Below are positions 53,659 to 62,098 of a DNA stretch of 64,000 bases, piece after piece. The translations under genes and the position numbers were made by a program. The stretch comes from CAWCTD01 sp963798455 (GTDB lineage Bacteria > Acidobacteriota > Terriglobia > Bryobacterales > Bryobacteraceae), in the NCBI GenBank assembly GCA_963798455.1, contig CAWCTD010000003.1, positions 4,302,106-4,366,105 on the forward strand, in the 5' to 3' direction. The notes beneath the pieces are model-generated. The model did no database searches. It saw only the letters and a program-made list of their open reading frames with translations, and was not told the origin of the DNA. The first letter of the stretch is position 1; each line of letters starts with the position of its first letter.

Positions 53659-55097
53659 TTGACATAGACCGTCTTGACGTTCGTATAGAAGTCTTTTGCG
53701 GTGTGTCCGATCGAATAGGCGCCCAGCCCGGAGTCCTTGACTCCTCCGAACGGCACGTGCGCCTGGCTCGCGGTGCCGTGGTTGACATGAATCATGCCGG
53801 CCTGGACCGTCCGCATGAAGGCGTGCGCGAATGCCATCTTCGAGGTGAACAATGCAGCCGCCAGACCGTAGCGGGTCCCATTGGCAACCGCCAGGGCTTC
53901 CTCGAAGCCGCCTACCCGAATCACGGGCAGCACCGGCCCGAAGATCTCCTCTCGCGCCAGAGCAGAACCGGCGTCCACGTGGTCGAACACCGTGGGCGCG
54001 TAGAAGTAACCCTCGCGATCCGGGTCATCCACGAGACGGCGCCCTCCCGCCCGCAGTTTGGCGCCTGTCTCGATGCCGCGCCGTACATAAGCCTCGACCG
54101 TTTCCAACTGGCTCTTGCTCGACAAGGGCCCCATGGTCACTTTTGCATCGAGCCCATCCCCGACCTGGATGCGGTCCACCTGCGCCAGGATCTGTTCCAC
54201 CAGAGCGTCGGCCTGGTTTTCGGCAACGATCACGCGGCTCAGGGCGGTGCAGCGCTGGCCGCTGCACTGGAGAGCGGCACTAACAATCTGGCTGGCGGCC
54301 CCGCTCAGATCGTCACAGTCGACCACCACGGCGGGATTCTTCCCTCCGAGCTCGAGCTGAACTTTGGCCAGGCGGCGGGCCGCCCGCTGGTTGAGGGAAA
54401 CGCCGACGGCGGTGGAGCCCGTAAAGGTGATACCTCCCACGCGCGGATCGTCCACCAAACGGTCGCCGATCACGCCCCCGCTGCCGATCACCAAATTGAC
54501 CACGCCCGCGGGAAATCCCGCCGCCTCGAAAAGCCGCACGAGGAAAACTGCGGACCACGGCGTCAGCGAAGCAGGCTTGAACACCACCGTGTTTCCACAT
54601 GCCAGCGCCGGGGCGATCTTTCGAACGGGTGAAACCACGGGAAAGTTCCACGGCGAGATGGCCGCCACCACGCTCAGCGGCTCCAACACGCTCCAGCAGG
54701 AATAGCCAGCACGCTCACTGGCAAAGGTATGCCCGTCGAGGCGGCTGGCCTCTCCGGCAGCGAAGCGCGCTTCAGTGGCGGCGCGGCCTACTTCGCCGGC
54801 GGCTTCGCCGAGCGGCTTGCCCATTTCGAGCGTCACGATTCTGCCCAGTTCCCGCTTGCTGTCTTCCAGCAACTGGGCAAAACGGGACAGAAGCAGTCCG
54901 CGCTGCGGCCCCGGGACCGCGGCCCAATCCGCCGACGCGCCCGCCGCGGTGGTCACTGCCCGATCCACGTCCGCTACGGTCGAACTCGGGAATTCACCGA
55001 GCACCTGGTCCGGCTTGGCGGGATTGCGGATCGAGTACCGCCGGCCGCTTTCGGAAGCCTGCCACTCGCCGTTGATGAAGTTGTTGAGCTGTTCCAT
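53649..55097 (-). CDS. NAD(P)-dependent aldehyde dehydrogenase (succinate-semialdehyde type)
   Basis: 482 residues of the ALDH superfamily. Cofactor site: ISPWNFPVVSPVRKIAPALA, GSTAVGVSLNQRAA. The catalytic Glu is in VQLELGGKNPAVV, the catalytic Cys in CSGQRCTALSR, and REEIFGPVLPVI follows. The closest groups by motif are succinate-semialdehyde and glyceraldehyde/alpha-ketoglutarate semialdehyde dehydrogenases. It lies five bases after the iron alcohol dehydrogenase gene and overlaps the permease gene. It probably oxidises the aldehyde made in this pathway. Confidence 0.9.
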   Translation of the reverse strand: MEQLNNFINGEWQASESGRRYSIRNPAKPDQVLGEFPSSTVADVDRAVTTAAGASADWAAVPGPQRGLLLSRFAQLLEDSKRELGRIVTLEMGKPLGEAAGEVGRAATEARFAAGEASRLDGHTFASERAGYSCWSVLEPLSVVAAISPWNFPVVSPVRKIAPALACGNTVVFKPASLTPWSAVFLVRLFEAAGFPAGVVNLVIGSGGVIGDRLVDDPRVGGITFTGSTAVGVSLNQRAARRLAKVQLELGGKNPAVVVDCDDLSGAASQIVSAALQCSGQRCTALSRVIVAENQADALVEQILAQVDRIQVGDGLDAKVTMGPLSSKSQLETVEAYVRRGIETGAKLRAGGRRLVDDPDREGYFYAPTVFDHVDAGSALAREEIFGPVLPVIRVGGFEEALAVANGTRYGLAAALFTSKMAFAHAFMRTVQAGMIHVNHGTASQAHVPFGGVKDSGLGAYSIGHTAKDFYTNVKTVYVKWE

Positions 55098-55102
55098 GGT
55101 GA

Positions 55103-56269
55103 TCAGAGAGTTTCCTTGAGAAGGGCCCGCAAATCCTGGACCGACGCGCGCCGCGGATTGACTGCAACATTTCCGCTCTTGATGGCCTCGGTCGCGACGG
55201 CGTCGATATGCTCCTCCCGCATGCCGAGCTCGCCCAGCCGGCTTGGGATCCCGATGTCCTGCGCGAGCTTCGCCACAGCCACGAAGGAGCGGGCGGCGGC
55301 ATCGCGCGCCGGCAGCGAGTCAACGGGTTCGCCGAGCGCCCGCGCCACGTCGATATAGCGCTCGAACCGCGCCAGGTGGTTGAACTTCATGACAGCCGGA
55401 AGCGTGACGCCGATGGCAAGACCGTGCGGAATGCGGAGCTCGTAGCTTCCCAGCGGCATCGCCAGGGCGTGCGCCAAACCGAGCCGGGTCGAATTCATGG
55501 CGATGCCCGCCATGGTGCTCGCCAGCAACATGCCGTAGCGCGATTCCATCCGGCGGCCGTTCAGCACGGCGCTCCTGAGATGACGGCCGATCAATTCGAC
55601 GGCTTTCAGCGCGAGCGCGGCCGAGATCGGCTGGCAGGCATCGTTCGTGTAGCATTCAATCGCGTGACCCAACGCGTCCATGCCGGTGGCGGCCGTCGAG
55701 GGCGGCGGCAGCGTGAGCGTCAGCTCCGGGTCGCACAAGGCAACGGTCGGAAACAGCAGGGTGCCGCCCGCCGCGACCTTGAGTCTCGTCCGGTCGTCCA
55801 TGAACACCGACCAGAATGTCACCTCGCTGCCCGTGCCGGCCGCCGTCGGAATTGCCACTACGGGGATCGGCTTATGGATGAGCTTGTCGATTCCGGTGTA
55901 GTCCAGGATCGAGCCGGGATTCGTGGTCATGGCGGCGACGGCCTTGGCCGTGTCCAGCGAGCTGCCGCCCCCCAAACCTATGACGACATCAGCGCCGGCG
56001 TCCTTGAGCCGCGCCACGGCTTCGGCGATCAGTCCCGTCCCCGAGTCGGCGGTAACGGAATCATAGACGGCGAAGCCGATCCCGGCGGACGAGAGCAGCC
56101 GCTCGATCCGTTCCACGGCGCCGGCTGCCCGCATCCCCTGGTCGGTGACCAGGAATGCCCTGCGACAACCCAGCGCGCGGAGCCGGTCCGGCAACGCCGC
56201 CACCAGTCCACAGCCAAAGTGGATCTCCGTGGGAAGCGGCAGAAACCTGAAACTGCCATCAGCACTCAC
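55103..56269 (-). CDS. Iron-containing alcohol dehydrogenase
   Basis: 388 residues, group III metal-dependent alcohol dehydrogenase. The NAD site is VIGLGGGSSLDTAKAVAAM. The metal ligands are expected in the region with DALGHAIECYTNDACQPISA and LAHALAMPLGSYELRIPHGL (His residues). PIPVVAIPTAAGTGSEVT is typical. GTG start. It lies between RraA (12 bp upstream) and the aldehyde dehydrogenase (5 bp). It would reduce or oxidise a hydroxy-acid or aldehyde intermediate; the specific substrate is unknown. Confidence 0.92.
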   Translation of the reverse strand: MSADGSFRFLPLPTEIHFGCGLVAALPDRLRALGCRRAFLVTDQGMRAAGAVERIERLLSSAGIGFAVYDSVTADSGTGLIAEAVARLKDAGADVVIGLGGGSSLDTAKAVAAMTTNPGSILDYTGIDKLIHKPIPVVAIPTAAGTGSEVTFWSVFMDDRTRLKVAAGGTLLFPTVALCDPELTLTLPPPSTAATGMDALGHAIECYTNDACQPISAALALKAVELIGRHLRSAVLNGRRMESRYGMLLASTMAGIAMNSTRLGLAHALAMPLGSYELRIPHGLAIGVTLPAVMKFNHLARFERYIDVARALGEPVDSLPARDAAARSFVAVAKLAQDIGIPSRLGELGMREEHIDAVATEAIKSGNVAVNPRRASVQDLRALLKETL

Positions 56270-56281
56270 CCGGGACTCCTT

Positions 56282-56962
56282 TCACTGCTTTCCTTCCACT
56301 CCACCCTCGGCCAGCTTGGGCAGGCCGAGCAGTTCCAGCGTGGTCTTCCCCTTGCGGAGCTGGTCCATGAGCTCTTGCTCGCGCTCCTGACGGTCGAGCG
56401 CGGCTTCACAGACGTTCCCGGCCACATCCTGGCCGATGATCACCAGCCCGTCGAGGTCTCCGACGACGATATCGCCGGGACGAACCCGGACCCCGCCAAA
56501 GAGGAGCGGCTGGTTGATGACCCCAGACTTCTCCTTCGTGCAACTCCCGATGGCCAGCCCGCGGCTGAAAATAGGGAAACCATGATGGGCGACCGCCTCG
56601 CTATCGCGGACGGCGCCGTCGATCACCAGGCCCGCGATCCCTCGCGCCTGGGCGGCCACGGTCAGGATCTCTCCCCAGGCGCCGGCAAGAACATGGTTAT
56701 CCACCGATGCCACGAGTACGTCGCCGGGGCCCGCCACTGTCACCGCCTGGTGCAACGCCAAGTTGTCGCCCGGGGGGCAGCGCACCGTCACGACGGGGCC
56801 GCACAAACGGGCTCCGTTCCAGGCCGGACGGATAGCCGGATCGACCATGCCCTTTTGGCCCGCCGCCTCGTACAATGTCGCGGCGCCAAATGACAGGAAC
56901 GTCTCGACAAGTTCCGGCGAGACGCGGCAAGCTTGTTCTGCCCGGTGAGTCATCCTATCCAT
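56282..56962 (-). CDS. RraA-family protein, aldolase-like
   Basis: 226 residues from MDRMTHRAE; a Met three codons in is possible. Core motifs match the RraA/HMG-aldolase fold: VETFLSFGAATLYEAAGQKG, VRCPPGDNLALHQAVTVAGP, VASVDNHVLAGAWGEILTVA, GLVIDGAVRDSEAVAHHGFP, and RVRPGDIVVGDLDGLVII with the metal-binding D-x20-R-D pattern. Members with this pattern cleave 4-hydroxy-4-methyl- or 4-carboxy-4-hydroxy-2-oxo acids to pyruvate. The gene starts within three bases of the dehydrogenase stop. It is likely the pathway's aldolase and not the RNase E regulator. Confidence 0.88.
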   Translation of the reverse strand: MDRMTHRAEQACRVSPELVETFLSFGAATLYEAAGQKGMVDPAIRPAWNGARLCGPVVTVRCPPGDNLALHQAVTVAGPGDVLVASVDNHVLAGAWGEILTVAAQARGIAGLVIDGAVRDSEAVAHHGFPIFSRGLAIGSCTKEKSGVINQPLLFGGVRVRPGDIVVGDLDGLVIIGQDVAGNVCEAALDRQEREQELMDQLRKGKTTLELLGLPKLAEGGVEGKQ

Positions 56963-56964
56963 AT

Positions 56965-57864
56965 CTACTCTGAACGGCGCTCGAGACTGGCGCCCAGCAG
57001 TCCGGCCAGGAAATCCGCCGCCGCCGAGAAATCCTCCCGTCCTCTGCCGGCGGAGCTTGCGGCCGCGAAGATCTGGGTCGCCGTGCCGCCGAGCAACAGG
57101 GGGATGCCGAGCGCCTGCGCCGAATCGACGCCCAGATTCAAATCCTTCTTCATCAAGTCCAGCTTGAAGCCGGGCTGAAAGGAGCCTGCGAACAGAAAGC
57201 CGGGCAACCGAAGATCCATCATCTTCGAGTAGCCGGACGAGGCTTTGATCACGTCGTAGAGCACCTTCGGATCCGCGCCGCACTTGATGCCCAAGGCGAA
57301 TCCTTCGCCGATTGCCAGCAGATGGATGGCGGCCATCAGTTGGTTCACCATCTTGACGACCTTGCCTTGCCCAACCGGCCCGACGTGCATGATCCGGGTC
57401 CCCATGGTTTCGAGCAGCGGGCGGCACTCCTCCAGCAGCCCCGCCTCTCCGCCCACCATGATTGTGAGGGTGCCCTGTGCGGCGGCGGACGTGCCGCCGC
57501 TGACCGGGGCGTCCAACACACGCCCGCCCGCTGCGGCCACGGCCTTCTCGACTTCTTGCAGGCCCGCGGCCGTGCCAGTCGTCATGTCGATGAGCACTTT
57601 TCCCGGAGAGAAGCCTTCTAGAAGACCTCCGGCCCCGAAGACAGTCTGCTTGAGCTCCGGATCGGCCGGAAGAATCGTCACCACCACGCCGGATGCGCGG
57701 GCGACTTCAGCCGGAGAGGCTAGGACCGAAGCCCCCAGCCCAGCTAGTTCGCCGGCGGGCTCCCGCCGCTTGTGAATCGTCGTAAAGACCTGATGCCCCG
57801 CGCCCACGACACGCTTGGCCATGGGCAGCCCCATGTCGCCCAAGCCGATGAATCCAACCCTCAT
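56965..57864 (-). CDS. NAD(P)-dependent beta-hydroxyacid dehydrogenase (tartronate-semialdehyde reductase-like)
   Basis: 299 residues of the 3-hydroxyisobutyrate dehydrogenase family. The Rossmann motif is RVGFIGLGDMGLPMAKRVV. The signature substrate site is VLDAPVSGGTSAAAQGTLTI, the catalytic Lys is in VGQGKVVKMVNQLM, and KLDLMKKDLNLGVDSAQALG completes the family pattern. The GarR/GlxR group has this form. It is the first gene of the unit, with RraA, Fe-ADH, ALDH and the permease following at intervals of 2 to 12 bp or overlap. An operator-like palindrome lies 105 bp upstream. Confidence 0.92.
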   Translation of the reverse strand: MRVGFIGLGDMGLPMAKRVVGAGHQVFTTIHKRREPAGELAGLGASVLASPAEVARASGVVVTILPADPELKQTVFGAGGLLEGFSPGKVLIDMTTGTAAGLQEVEKAVAAAGGRVLDAPVSGGTSAAAQGTLTIMVGGEAGLLEECRPLLETMGTRIMHVGPVGQGKVVKMVNQLMAAIHLLAIGEGFALGIKCGADPKVLYDVIKASSGYSKMMDLRLPGFLFAGSFQPGFKLDLMKKDLNLGVDSAQALGIPLLLGGTATQIFAAASSAGRGREDFSAAADFLAGLLGASLERRSE

Positions 57865-58201
57865 GGATTACCTCCAAGTACGCTCACACTAATCCCTCTT
57901 GGATCGCGGAAAGCCCCCCAGCGGGTGTCGAAGAGTTCACGGGCCGAGCGAAATACGAGATATGAGGCATTGCATACCGTATGTCATGTAGCCCGGTCTC
58001 AGCAAGTTTACGCGTGAGCGCGATGGCTGTCAAGCAGGTCCAATACCAATCAACTGCAATGCAGAGCAGACCCTCCTCGCGGCCCCGGCCAGCGTCAGCG
58101 CCGGGGAACAGGAACCGGTCGAGCCCCCCTGAACCACTCGCATTCTCCTGCGAATCTTCGCCCGGTGGGGCACTATTCATGTATAGCCCCCGAGGCTCTA
58201 C
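57865..58201. other. Divergent intergenic region
   Basis: 337 bases between the catabolic operon (minus) and the TPR-barrel gene (plus). It carries the palindrome at 57969-57987. No convincing gene is seen and no regulator gene lies next to it. Confidence 0.6.
57969..57987. promoter_or_regulatory. Operator-like palindrome upstream of the catabolic operon
   Basis: ATTGCATAC-C-GTATGTCAT: the inner CATAC/GTATG arms are perfect and the outer AT/AT positions also match. Its form resembles operators of GntR/FadR-type regulators of sugar-acid genes (AT-NN-TATAC type). The match to that family is from general knowledge, not a search. Confidence 0.5.
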
Positions 58202-60073
58202 GTGGTGATACGCAATGGCCTTCTGCTGGTCGCCGCCTGTCTGGCGCTAAGCGGCCAAGCCCCGGATCCAGCTTGGGATCCGCTCGACAAAGCCTACAAG
58301 GCACTCGAAATAAAGGCGTATGACAAGGCTGTGGCGCTTTTCCTGGCCGCGGCCAAGGAGGCGCCCGACCGCCCGTCGATCCGAAAGGATCTGGCTTACG
58401 CCTATCTGAAGATAGGGGAAACCGGAGCGGCACGGGACCAGTTCGCCGAGGTGGTCCGGCTGGCTCCCGGGGACTTCCAAGCAGCCCTGGAGTACGCGTT
58501 CCTCTGCCACGAAACAGGCAAGACGGCCGTGGCGCACAACGTGTTTGACCAGGTCCGCAAGGCAGGCGACTCGGTTTCGCGGGCTGCGGCCGAGACGGCC
58601 TTCCAGAACATCGACAGGCCACTGGCGGAAGGGATCGAGCGCTGGACCGCGGCGCTCGAGGTGGATCCCGGCGATTTCAACGCGCACCGCGAGCTGGCCA
58701 TCCTGGCGGACAGCCGGGAGGATCTGCCGCTGGCGGCGGAACACTACCTGAAGGCCTGGCGGCTTCGGCCGGAGCAGCGGCGCCTGCTGGTCGATCTCGG
58801 GCGCGTGTGGCTTGCCATGGGGCTGACCGAGCAGGCGCATTCGGCGCTGTTGGCCGCATCGCGAGGCCCGGAACCGAGAGCTTCGGAGGAGGCCCGGAAA
58901 CTCCTTCCGGAGCGATATCCCTACGTCTACGAATTCAGGGAGGCGATTGAGCTGGACCCGGGCAACCTTGGGCTCCGCCAGGAGTTGGGCTACCTGCTCG
59001 AAGCCATGGGGCGGACCGAAGAGGCGCAGACCGAGTTCGCAGCGCTTCCCCGAACCCTCAGGCAACGCCCGGAGATCTCCGAGCAGCACAGCGTGGAGGA
59101 GGCCAAGGCGCTCGCCGACAAGAGCTATCGGGCCGGGTATCTGCGCGACGCCGTGAAGTACTACTCAGCCGCGAACGAACAGGACCCGTTGGATTTCCAA
59201 GTCATCCTGCAACTCGGCTGGGCAAACAACGTAATGCGGCAGGACGCCCAGGCCATACGCTGGTTTGGCTTGGCGCGCAAGAGCCCCGACCCGGCGGTGG
59301 CCGATGAAGCCAAGCGGGCGTACGAGAATCTGCGTCCTTCGCTGGTTCGCTTCCGGACCACGGTCTGGTTCTTTCCGAGCTACTCCTCCCGCTGGAAGGA
59401 CGTGTTCGGTTACGGCCAGGTGAAGACCGAATGGAAGCTCGGGAAGCTCCCTCTCCGCGCGTATCTTTCGACGCGATTGATCGGGGACACCAGAAAGATG
59501 GCCGGGGCGGCCTCCGCACAGTACCTCTCGGAACGCTCACTGATCTTCGGCGCCGGCTTGGCGACCAGCTACTGGCACGGCCTGATGCTGTGGGCCGAGG
59601 CCGGCAGAGCAGCCCGCTACCAGGACATCAGCGGCGGCCTGCCTCGCATGGCGGCCGACTACAGGGGAGGCGTGGCCTTCTACCGTGGTTTGGGAAGCCT
59701 GCTGGTGGCGCGCACAAGAGGCGTCTTCACCGAGACCAACGACGACGCCGTTTTCGTGAGCCGCTTTCAAAATGATTTCGTGTTTTATTCCCAGAACCGC
59801 TCGGGCTACAGCTTCGCTCCGGTCAGCGCTCTGGGGGGACTCCAGACTCAGTGGTACTGGAACACGAATTTCAGCGTCGATCTCCGGCGGCAATATTGGG
59901 CGAACATGGTGGAACTGGGACCCGGACTCCGGTTCCGCTGGAAGTGGATGCCGTCCTCGTGGGTGTTCTCGGTGAACGTGCTGCGGGGGGTGTACGGCGT
60001 CACCGAAGGCAATCCCTGGGGGCGCCAGTACAGCGATGTGCGTGCGGGCTTCTGGTATGCCGTCACGCGCTAA
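58202..60073 (+). CDS. TPR protein with C-terminal outer-membrane barrel (PgaA/NfrA-like architecture)
   Basis: 623 residues. A signal peptide (NGLLLVAACLALSGQ) is followed by a TPR superhelix to about residue 365: LDKAYKALEIKAYDKAVALF, IRKDLAYAYLKIGETGAARD, FNAHRELAILADSREDLPLA, LRQELGYLLEAMGRTEEAQT, FQVILQLGWANNVMRQ. The remaining about 250 residues are amphipathic beta strands with many aromatics (WHGLMLWAEAGRAARYQD, YWNTNFSVDLRRQYWANMV), ending WYAVTR, as in outer-membrane barrels. PgaA, BcsC and NfrA share this layout and pass polysaccharide through the outer membrane. GTG start. The next gene overlaps by 17 bp. Confidence 0.82.
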   Translation: MVIRNGLLLVAACLALSGQAPDPAWDPLDKAYKALEIKAYDKAVALFLAAAKEAPDRPSIRKDLAYAYLKIGETGAARDQFAEVVRLAPGDFQAALEYAFLCHETGKTAVAHNVFDQVRKAGDSVSRAAAETAFQNIDRPLAEGIERWTAALEVDPGDFNAHRELAILADSREDLPLAAEHYLKAWRLRPEQRRLLVDLGRVWLAMGLTEQAHSALLAASRGPEPRASEEARKLLPERYPYVYEFREAIELDPGNLGLRQELGYLLEAMGRTEEAQTEFAALPRTLRQRPEISEQHSVEEAKALADKSYRAGYLRDAVKYYSAANEQDPLDFQVILQLGWANNVMRQDAQAIRWFGLARKSPDPAVADEAKRAYENLRPSLVRFRTTVWFFPSYSSRWKDVFGYGQVKTEWKLGKLPLRAYLSTRLIGDTRKMAGAASAQYLSERSLIFGAGLATSYWHGLMLWAEAGRAARYQDISGGLPRMAADYRGGVAFYRGLGSLLVARTRGVFTETNDDAVFVSRFQNDFVFYSQNRSGYSFAPVSALGGLQTQWYWNTNFSVDLRRQYWANMVELGPGLRFRWKWMPSSWVFSVNVLRGVYGVTEGNPWGRQYSDVRAGFWYAVTR

Positions 60074-62069
60074 CTGGCCCGCCGTTGTGGGCATCCTGGC
60101 TTGGAGTTGGACTGCGACTCCGTCCAGTGTTCACACCTTCGGGGCTGACCCGGGCCCCTGGCCCCAAATCCTCGGATCGGTAGGTTTCGAAGCGGGAGCG
60201 CCGGGCAAGACGGAGATCTTCGTGGTTAGCGCGGGCCAACCCGCGCCGGGCGGCGATTGGCCCTCCCGGTTGGAAGGCGGGGCGTACCTGATTCTCGAGG
60301 GCGACAATGCCCTCGCGAGGTCGTTCGGATTTGAGCCCGCCTCGCCCCCGGTGCGGGTGCTGAGCGTGGAGGACACCCTCAACCCGAGGGCCGAGATCGT
60401 CTGGGAGCATCCCGATGAAGTCCCGTTCTTCAAGATTCCTCGGGAAGCCACCGTCTTTGCCCGCGAGCGTTGGGGCGGCGCCCCCCTGGTGGCGGGTCTG
60501 AAGCGTGGCGCGGGCGGTGTTCTGTGGGTAGCGAGCTCCCCGGGCCAGCGGGGATACGAAAGGTTTCCTTATCTGTTGCAGGCTCTTTCAAAGCTCGGCC
60601 TGTCACCTCCGTTCCGGTCCAACCGGCTGTGGGCGTTCTTCGATTCCTCGTACCGCACGCGTGCCGACACGGAGTACCTGGCCGAACGGTGGAGACTGGC
60701 CGGCATCCGCGGCCTGCACGTCGCAGCCTGGCACTTTTTCGAGCCGGACCGCGAAAGGGACGCCTATCTCGCTGGCCTCATCGAGAGCTGCCACCGCCGG
60801 GGCATTCTGGTGTATGCGTGGCTCGAATTGCCACATGTCAGCGAGAAGTTCTGGACCGATCATCCGGCGTGGCGCGAGAAGACCGCGCTGCTGCAAGACG
60901 CCCACCTGGACTGGCGAAAGTTGATGAATCTCGCCAACCCCGCTTGTTTTGCCGCTGTTTCGGCGGGAGTGACGGACCTGGTGGCGCGTTTCGACTGGGA
61001 CGGCGTCAACCTGGCCGAGCTCTACTTCGAATCCTTACAAGGCTACGAGAATCCTTCCAGGTTCACGCCCATGAACGACGACGTGCGCCGCCGGTTCCAA
61101 GCAAGCCACGGGTTCGACCCACTGGACCTGTTCGACGCTTCCTCGCCCCGGCGCTATGCAGGGAACCAGCGAGGGCTTCGTCAATTCCTGGAGTTCCGGG
61201 CCGAGCTGTCGAGCAGCATCCAAGGACAGTGGCTGGCGGTGCTGGAATCGATCCGTCGCTTGCGCCCGGACCTGGACGTGGTGCTCACCCATGTCGATGA
61301 CCGGTTCGACCCGAGGATGCGGGACGCCGTGGGCGCCGACGCAGCCGCGGTTCTGCCCCTGCTCGACCGGCACAGTTTCACCTTCCTGATCGAAGATCCG
61401 GCCACGGTCTGGAACCTCGGGCCGGAGCGCTACCGCGACATCGCCGGTAAGTACGCGTCCCTGACACCGCACAGCGACCGGCTGGCGATCGACCTCAATA
61501 TTGTCGAGCGCTACCAGGACGTCTATCCGACAAAGCAACAGGCGGGGACAGAACTGCTCCAGCTTGTGAGCCAGGCGGCGCGTGCTTTTCCCCGGGTGGC
61601 GTTGTACTTCGAGAACTCGATACAGGCCCCCGATGTCCTATGGCTGTCCTCCGCGGCGGCCGCCGTGGAGCACTGCCAACCCGAGGGAGAGAAACTGCTT
61701 GTGGACTCTCCCTATGGCGCAGGCATTCGTTGGGAAGGCGAGGCCCAGGTGGACGGGCGACTGTGGCCGGCCGGCGACGGTCAGACGCTCTGGATCCCAC
61801 GAGGCCGCCACACCATTCAGCCGGCCACCCGCCGACCCGCCATGCGGCTGCTGGATCTGACCGGGGAACTAGTCTCAGCGGCCAGCCTCGAGGGCGGGCT
61901 GGAGTTCACCTACCAAAGCTCCGCAAGGGCGTTCGCGATCCTTGAAAGCCGGCCTGGCAAGGTACGAATTGACAGCCTTCCGGTCCGGCCTCCCGAGCTG
62001 GAGTCTCCCGGAAGGGTCACGCTACAACTGCCACACGGCCGGCACGTTGTGCGAGTGGAGTCCCCATAG
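60057..62069 (+). CDS. Secreted TIM-barrel glycoside hydrolase-like protein
   Basis: About 670 residues, overlapping the TPR gene. A hydrophobic leader (MPSRANWPAVVGILAWSWTA) suggests export. After an N-terminal domain comes a TIM barrel from about residue 195: RGLHVAAWHFFEPD, LIESCHRRGILVYAWLELPH, WTDHPAWREKTALLQD, MNLANPACFAAVSAGVTDL, and FDWDGVNLAELYFESLQG with acidic residues at strand ends. The strand pattern resembles PgaB/GH153-type and DUF4434 hydrolases. I cannot fix the catalytic pair. C-terminal beta-rich domain. The likely substrate is the polymer exported by the upstream barrel protein; this is inference. Confidence 0.75.
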   Translation: MPSRANWPAVVGILAWSWTATPSSVHTFGADPGPWPQILGSVGFEAGAPGKTEIFVVSAGQPAPGGDWPSRLEGGAYLILEGDNALARSFGFEPASPPVRVLSVEDTLNPRAEIVWEHPDEVPFFKIPREATVFARERWGGAPLVAGLKRGAGGVLWVASSPGQRGYERFPYLLQALSKLGLSPPFRSNRLWAFFDSSYRTRADTEYLAERWRLAGIRGLHVAAWHFFEPDRERDAYLAGLIESCHRRGILVYAWLELPHVSEKFWTDHPAWREKTALLQDAHLDWRKLMNLANPACFAAVSAGVTDLVARFDWDGVNLAELYFESLQGYENPSRFTPMNDDVRRRFQASHGFDPLDLFDASSPRRYAGNQRGLRQFLEFRAELSSSIQGQWLAVLESIRRLRPDLDVVLTHVDDRFDPRMRDAVGADAAAVLPLLDRHSFTFLIEDPATVWNLGPERYRDIAGKYASLTPHSDRLAIDLNIVERYQDVYPTKQQAGTELLQLVSQAARAFPRVALYFENSIQAPDVLWLSSAAAAVEHCQPEGEKLLVDSPYGAGIRWEGEAQVDGRLWPAGDGQTLWIPRGRHTIQPATRRPAMRLLDLTGELVSAASLEGGLEFTYQSSARAFAILESRPGKVRIDSLPVRPPELESPGRVTLQLPHGRHVVRVESP

Positions 62070-62098
62070 CCGCCCCGGGATACGGACAGAATGTCAGG

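Noticed and set aside
55208..56893. 561-codon plus-strand frame over Fe-ADH and RraA
   Set aside because: Antisense shadow of conserved enzymes with Gln/Arg/His-rich non-protein composition.
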